A DNA stretch of 64,000 bases from Sphingobacteriaceae bacterium (GTDB lineage Bacteria > Bacteroidota > Bacteroidia > Sphingobacteriales > Sphingobacteriaceae): positions 1 to 64,000 of the forward strand of contig CANHGR010000007.1 of NCBI GenBank assembly GCA_947460875.1, in the 5' to 3' direction. The notes under the pieces were generated by a model, which had not been told where the DNA came from, ran no database searches, and saw only the letters and a program-made list of their open reading frames with translations. The first letter of the stretch is position 1; every line of letters begins with the position of its first letter. A program made the position numbers and the translations under genes. Below, piece by piece: positions 62,369 through 64,000 of the stretch.

Positions 62369-62382
62369 TGTATTATTTGCTG

Positions 62383-62390
62383 CAAATATA
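62383..62390 (-). promoter_or_regulatory. -7 element upstream of the third rhomboid
   Basis: TATATTTG on the minus strand predicts a start about 8 nt ahead of the ATG at 62368. No clear -33 element. Confidence 0.35.
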
Positions 62391-62438
62391 AGTATAAGGG
62401 CCGCTCAATTTAATGATACGAACGTGAATCCATCTGAA

Positions 62439-62446
62439 TACTTTTG
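62439..62446 (+). promoter_or_regulatory. -7 element upstream of pepT
   Basis: TACTTTTG matches TAnnTTTG and predicts a start about 11 nt ahead of the ATG at 62464. No clear -33 element. Confidence 0.35.
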
Positions 62447-62463
62447 CCATTCAAATCTAAACT

Positions 62464-63720
62464 ATGCTTCACAATTATAAATTTAGCGTTCTCGATCGCT
62501 TTCTACGGTATGTTGCCGTCGATACACAGTCTGACTCGAATTCAGAAACATCGCCTTCAACTAAAAAACAAATCGACCTTGGAAAATTATTAGCTAATGA
62601 GCTTAAATCTCTCGGCCTGACTGCAGAGCTTGACCAATACGGCTATGTCTATGCTTCTGTACCTTCAAATTCTGAAGCGCAGATTCCTGTGATTTGCTTC
62701 TGTTCGCATATGGATACTTCACCAGATTGTAGCGGATCCAATGTAAAACCCATTATTCATAGAAACTATCAAGGGGCAGATATAATTTTACCTGATGATA
62801 CATCGCAGATCATCCGCCTAAACGAACATTCTGATCTGAAAGATCAGATAGGCAATGATATTGTTACTGCTAGTGGGACAACCTTGCTCGGAGCGGATAA
62901 TAAAGCCGGAATTGCGGAGATTATGGATGCAGTGGCATTTTTAACTTCACATCCTGAAATTAAACATGGTGAACTTAGGATTCTTTTTACTCCAGATGAA
63001 GAAATTGGGAGGGGGGTCGATAAGATCGATCTACAAAAACTTGGCGCTGACTATTGTTATACCGTTGATGGTGAAACTCGCGGCTCAATAGAAAATGAGA
63101 CTTTTTCTGCCGATGAGGCAGTAGTAACCATCCATGGACGTAGCACCCACCCCGGGTTTGCAAAAAACAAGATGGAAAGTGCGATTAAAATTGCCGCTGA
63201 TATTATCTCATTACTGCCAAAAAACAAACTTTCACCTGAAAGTACCGATGGAAGAGAGGGCTTTGTTCATCCCGTAGCCATCCAAGGTTCTGTAGAAAAA
63301 GCAACGTTAGAATTTATCATCCGTGATTTTGATGAGCATCAGTTGAAAGATCATAGTCTGTTCCTGCAAAGCCTAATCAATACTGTTTTAAGAAACTACC
63401 CAGGCTCTTCCGCAGATATCAAAATCAATGAGCAATACCGAAATATGAAAATAGTTTTAGATGCTCATCCGCGAGTGATCGAATTCGGAATGAGAGCAAT
63501 TGAAAGAGCCGGTTTAGCACCAAAACTGCAAAGTATCCGAGGAGGTACCGATGGATCAAGATTATCTTTTATAGGGTTGCCAAGTCCAAATATATTTGCC
63601 GGAGAACATGCCTTTCATAGCAAAAAAGAGTGGATATCCGTTCAAGACATGCAGAAGTCCGTAGAAACAATTGTAAATATTGCGGTGATATGGGAAGAAG
63701 AATTTAAACGGCCACTTTAG
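62464..63720 (+). CDS. pepT: Peptidase T (tripeptidase)
   Basis: A 418-residue M20-family aminotripeptidase. Dizinc ligands are His82 and Asp84 context CSHMDTSPD, Asp145 (LLGADNKAG), the catalytic Glu pair at 179-180 (FTPDEEIGRG), Asp202 (YTVDGE) and a final His in GEHAFHSKKEW. The dimerisation lid holds VTIHGRSTHPGFAKNK. It releases N-terminal residues from tripeptides in the cytoplasm. The stop overlaps a convergent partial kinase gene by 4 nt. Confidence 0.93.
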   Translation: MLHNYKFSVLDRFLRYVAVDTQSDSNSETSPSTKKQIDLGKLLANELKSLGLTAELDQYGYVYASVPSNSEAQIPVICFCSHMDTSPDCSGSNVKPIIHRNYQGADIILPDDTSQIIRLNEHSDLKDQIGNDIVTASGTTLLGADNKAGIAEIMDAVAFLTSHPEIKHGELRILFTPDEEIGRGVDKIDLQKLGADYCYTVDGETRGSIENETFSADEAVVTIHGRSTHPGFAKNKMESAIKIAADIISLLPKNKLSPESTDGREGFVHPVAIQGSVEKATLEFIIRDFDEHQLKDHSLFLQSLINTVLRNYPGSSADIKINEQYRNMKIVLDAHPRVIEFGMRAIERAGLAPKLQSIRGGTDGSRLSFIGLPSPNIFAGEHAFHSKKEWISVQDMQKSVETIVNIAVIWEEEFKRPL

Positions 63721-64000
63721 AAACCAGGTTTTGAATTTTTTCCAAATAATAAAATAAAGTGGAAGTGAGAACCATGATTGGGTTTACTATTAACAAATAC
63801 TTTTCCGTTCTGCCTTCCCACAAGCCTTTTTAGGATGCTTAAACCGAGTCTAGAGCTACTAACTTTACAGACCGTCTCGGTGGCAGAATACTCAAAACTT
63901 TCAAATATCCCCTCCTGCTTGTCGAGCGGCATTCCGATTCCAGTATTTTTTATACTGAAATCTAAAACTATTCGCTCATCATCCTGTTCTAACCACCCAA
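63717..64000 (-). CDS. Histidine kinase, C-terminal ATPase part (partial, runs off right edge)
   Basis: The frame is open from the window end to the stop at 63717. It shows the end of a HATPase domain: VLDFSIKNTGIGMPLDKQ (G1 box NTGIGM, with Asn where Asp is usual), the F box IFESFEYSAT and G2-like SSRLGLSILKRLV, then the final strands GKVFVNSKPNHGSHFHFIL. The G1 Asp-to-Asn reading and degenerate G2 could weaken ATP binding. Start, sensor and possible receiver domains lie outside the window. Confidence 0.75.
   Translation of the reverse strand, partial: GWLEQDDERIVLDFSIKNTGIGMPLDKQEGIFESFEYSATETVCKVSSSRLGLSILKRLVGRQNGKVFVNSKPNHGSHFHFILLFGKNSKPGF

Noticed and set aside
1-64000. CRISPR arrays, tRNA or rRNA genes, prophage or transposase genes
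   Set aside because: No regularly spaced repeats, no recognisable tRNA or rRNA segments, and no integrase or transposase motifs were seen on reading.

Overview
The window is a chromosomal segment of a Bacteroidota bacterium, most likely a member of the Sphingobacteriaceae (Pedobacter/Mucilaginibacter-like). The evidence is a type IX secretion core (porW, gldKLMN) plus a secreted substrate with a type B sorting domain, the bacillithiol enzyme BshA, a CarboxypepD_reg-type TonB-dependent receptor, AT-rich DNA, an almost complete lack of Shine-Dalgarno sites, and many promoters of the Bacteroidota type (TTTG, 17-23 nt, TAnnTTTG). I see no rRNA, tRNA, CRISPR array, prophage or intact insertion sequence.

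Layout. 0-0.7 kb: two small membrane proteins from the head of an ATP synthase operon that continues off the left edge. 0.8-7.6 kb (+): porW, a class A penicillin-binding protein and uvrC. 7.6-14.2 kb (-): a unit reading DUF4271 protein, hemD, gldK, gldL, gldM, gldN. 14.3-22 kb: hemW, a GH3 enzyme, bshA, a GH3_C-like/beta-lactamase-fold protein and a CoA-transferase. 22.1-29.1 kb (+): mutL, two rhomboid proteases, an EEP-family protein, cysS and a secreted NTF2-like protein. 29.1-36.4 kb: moxR and a SurA-like isomerase (-), a small protein and rdgB (+), an LptA/OstA-like protein (-), tilS and a membrane protein (+), closed by a bidirectional terminator.

36.5-43.7 kb is a sulfur module. A TonB-dependent receptor (-) diverges from a HEPN-tailed sulfite/nitrite reductase, a protein fusing a siroheme-synthesis domain to a TauE/SafE exporter, and an Rrf2-type regulator (+). 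Between the divergent arms are two well-formed promoters. Just downstream of the receptor's promoter lies a 24-codon open frame that ends Cys-Pro-Cys-Cys-Cys-Cys-stop. I read this as a candidate cysteine-sensing leader peptide; it is the most interesting signal in the window.

43.9-52.9 kb: glutathione peroxidase, a run of small exported or membrane proteins including an unlisted 35-residue one, a type IX substrate, a family M49 peptidase lipoprotein, a three-repeat PepSY-like lipoprotein, and a small secreted protein followed by a response regulator and histidine kinase. 53-64 kb is a patchwork of intact housekeeping genes (amidase, thiamine pyrophosphokinase-like protein, GNAT, M28 peptidase, rhodanese, dipeptide epimerase, third rhomboid, pepT, partial histidine kinase). 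Between them lie four decayed or frameshifted genes: a DUF2892-like protein, a small lipoprotein, a DUF4407-like membrane protein and a lipoprotein broken into three frames. All calls come from reading the sequence and from memory of protein families; no database was searched.
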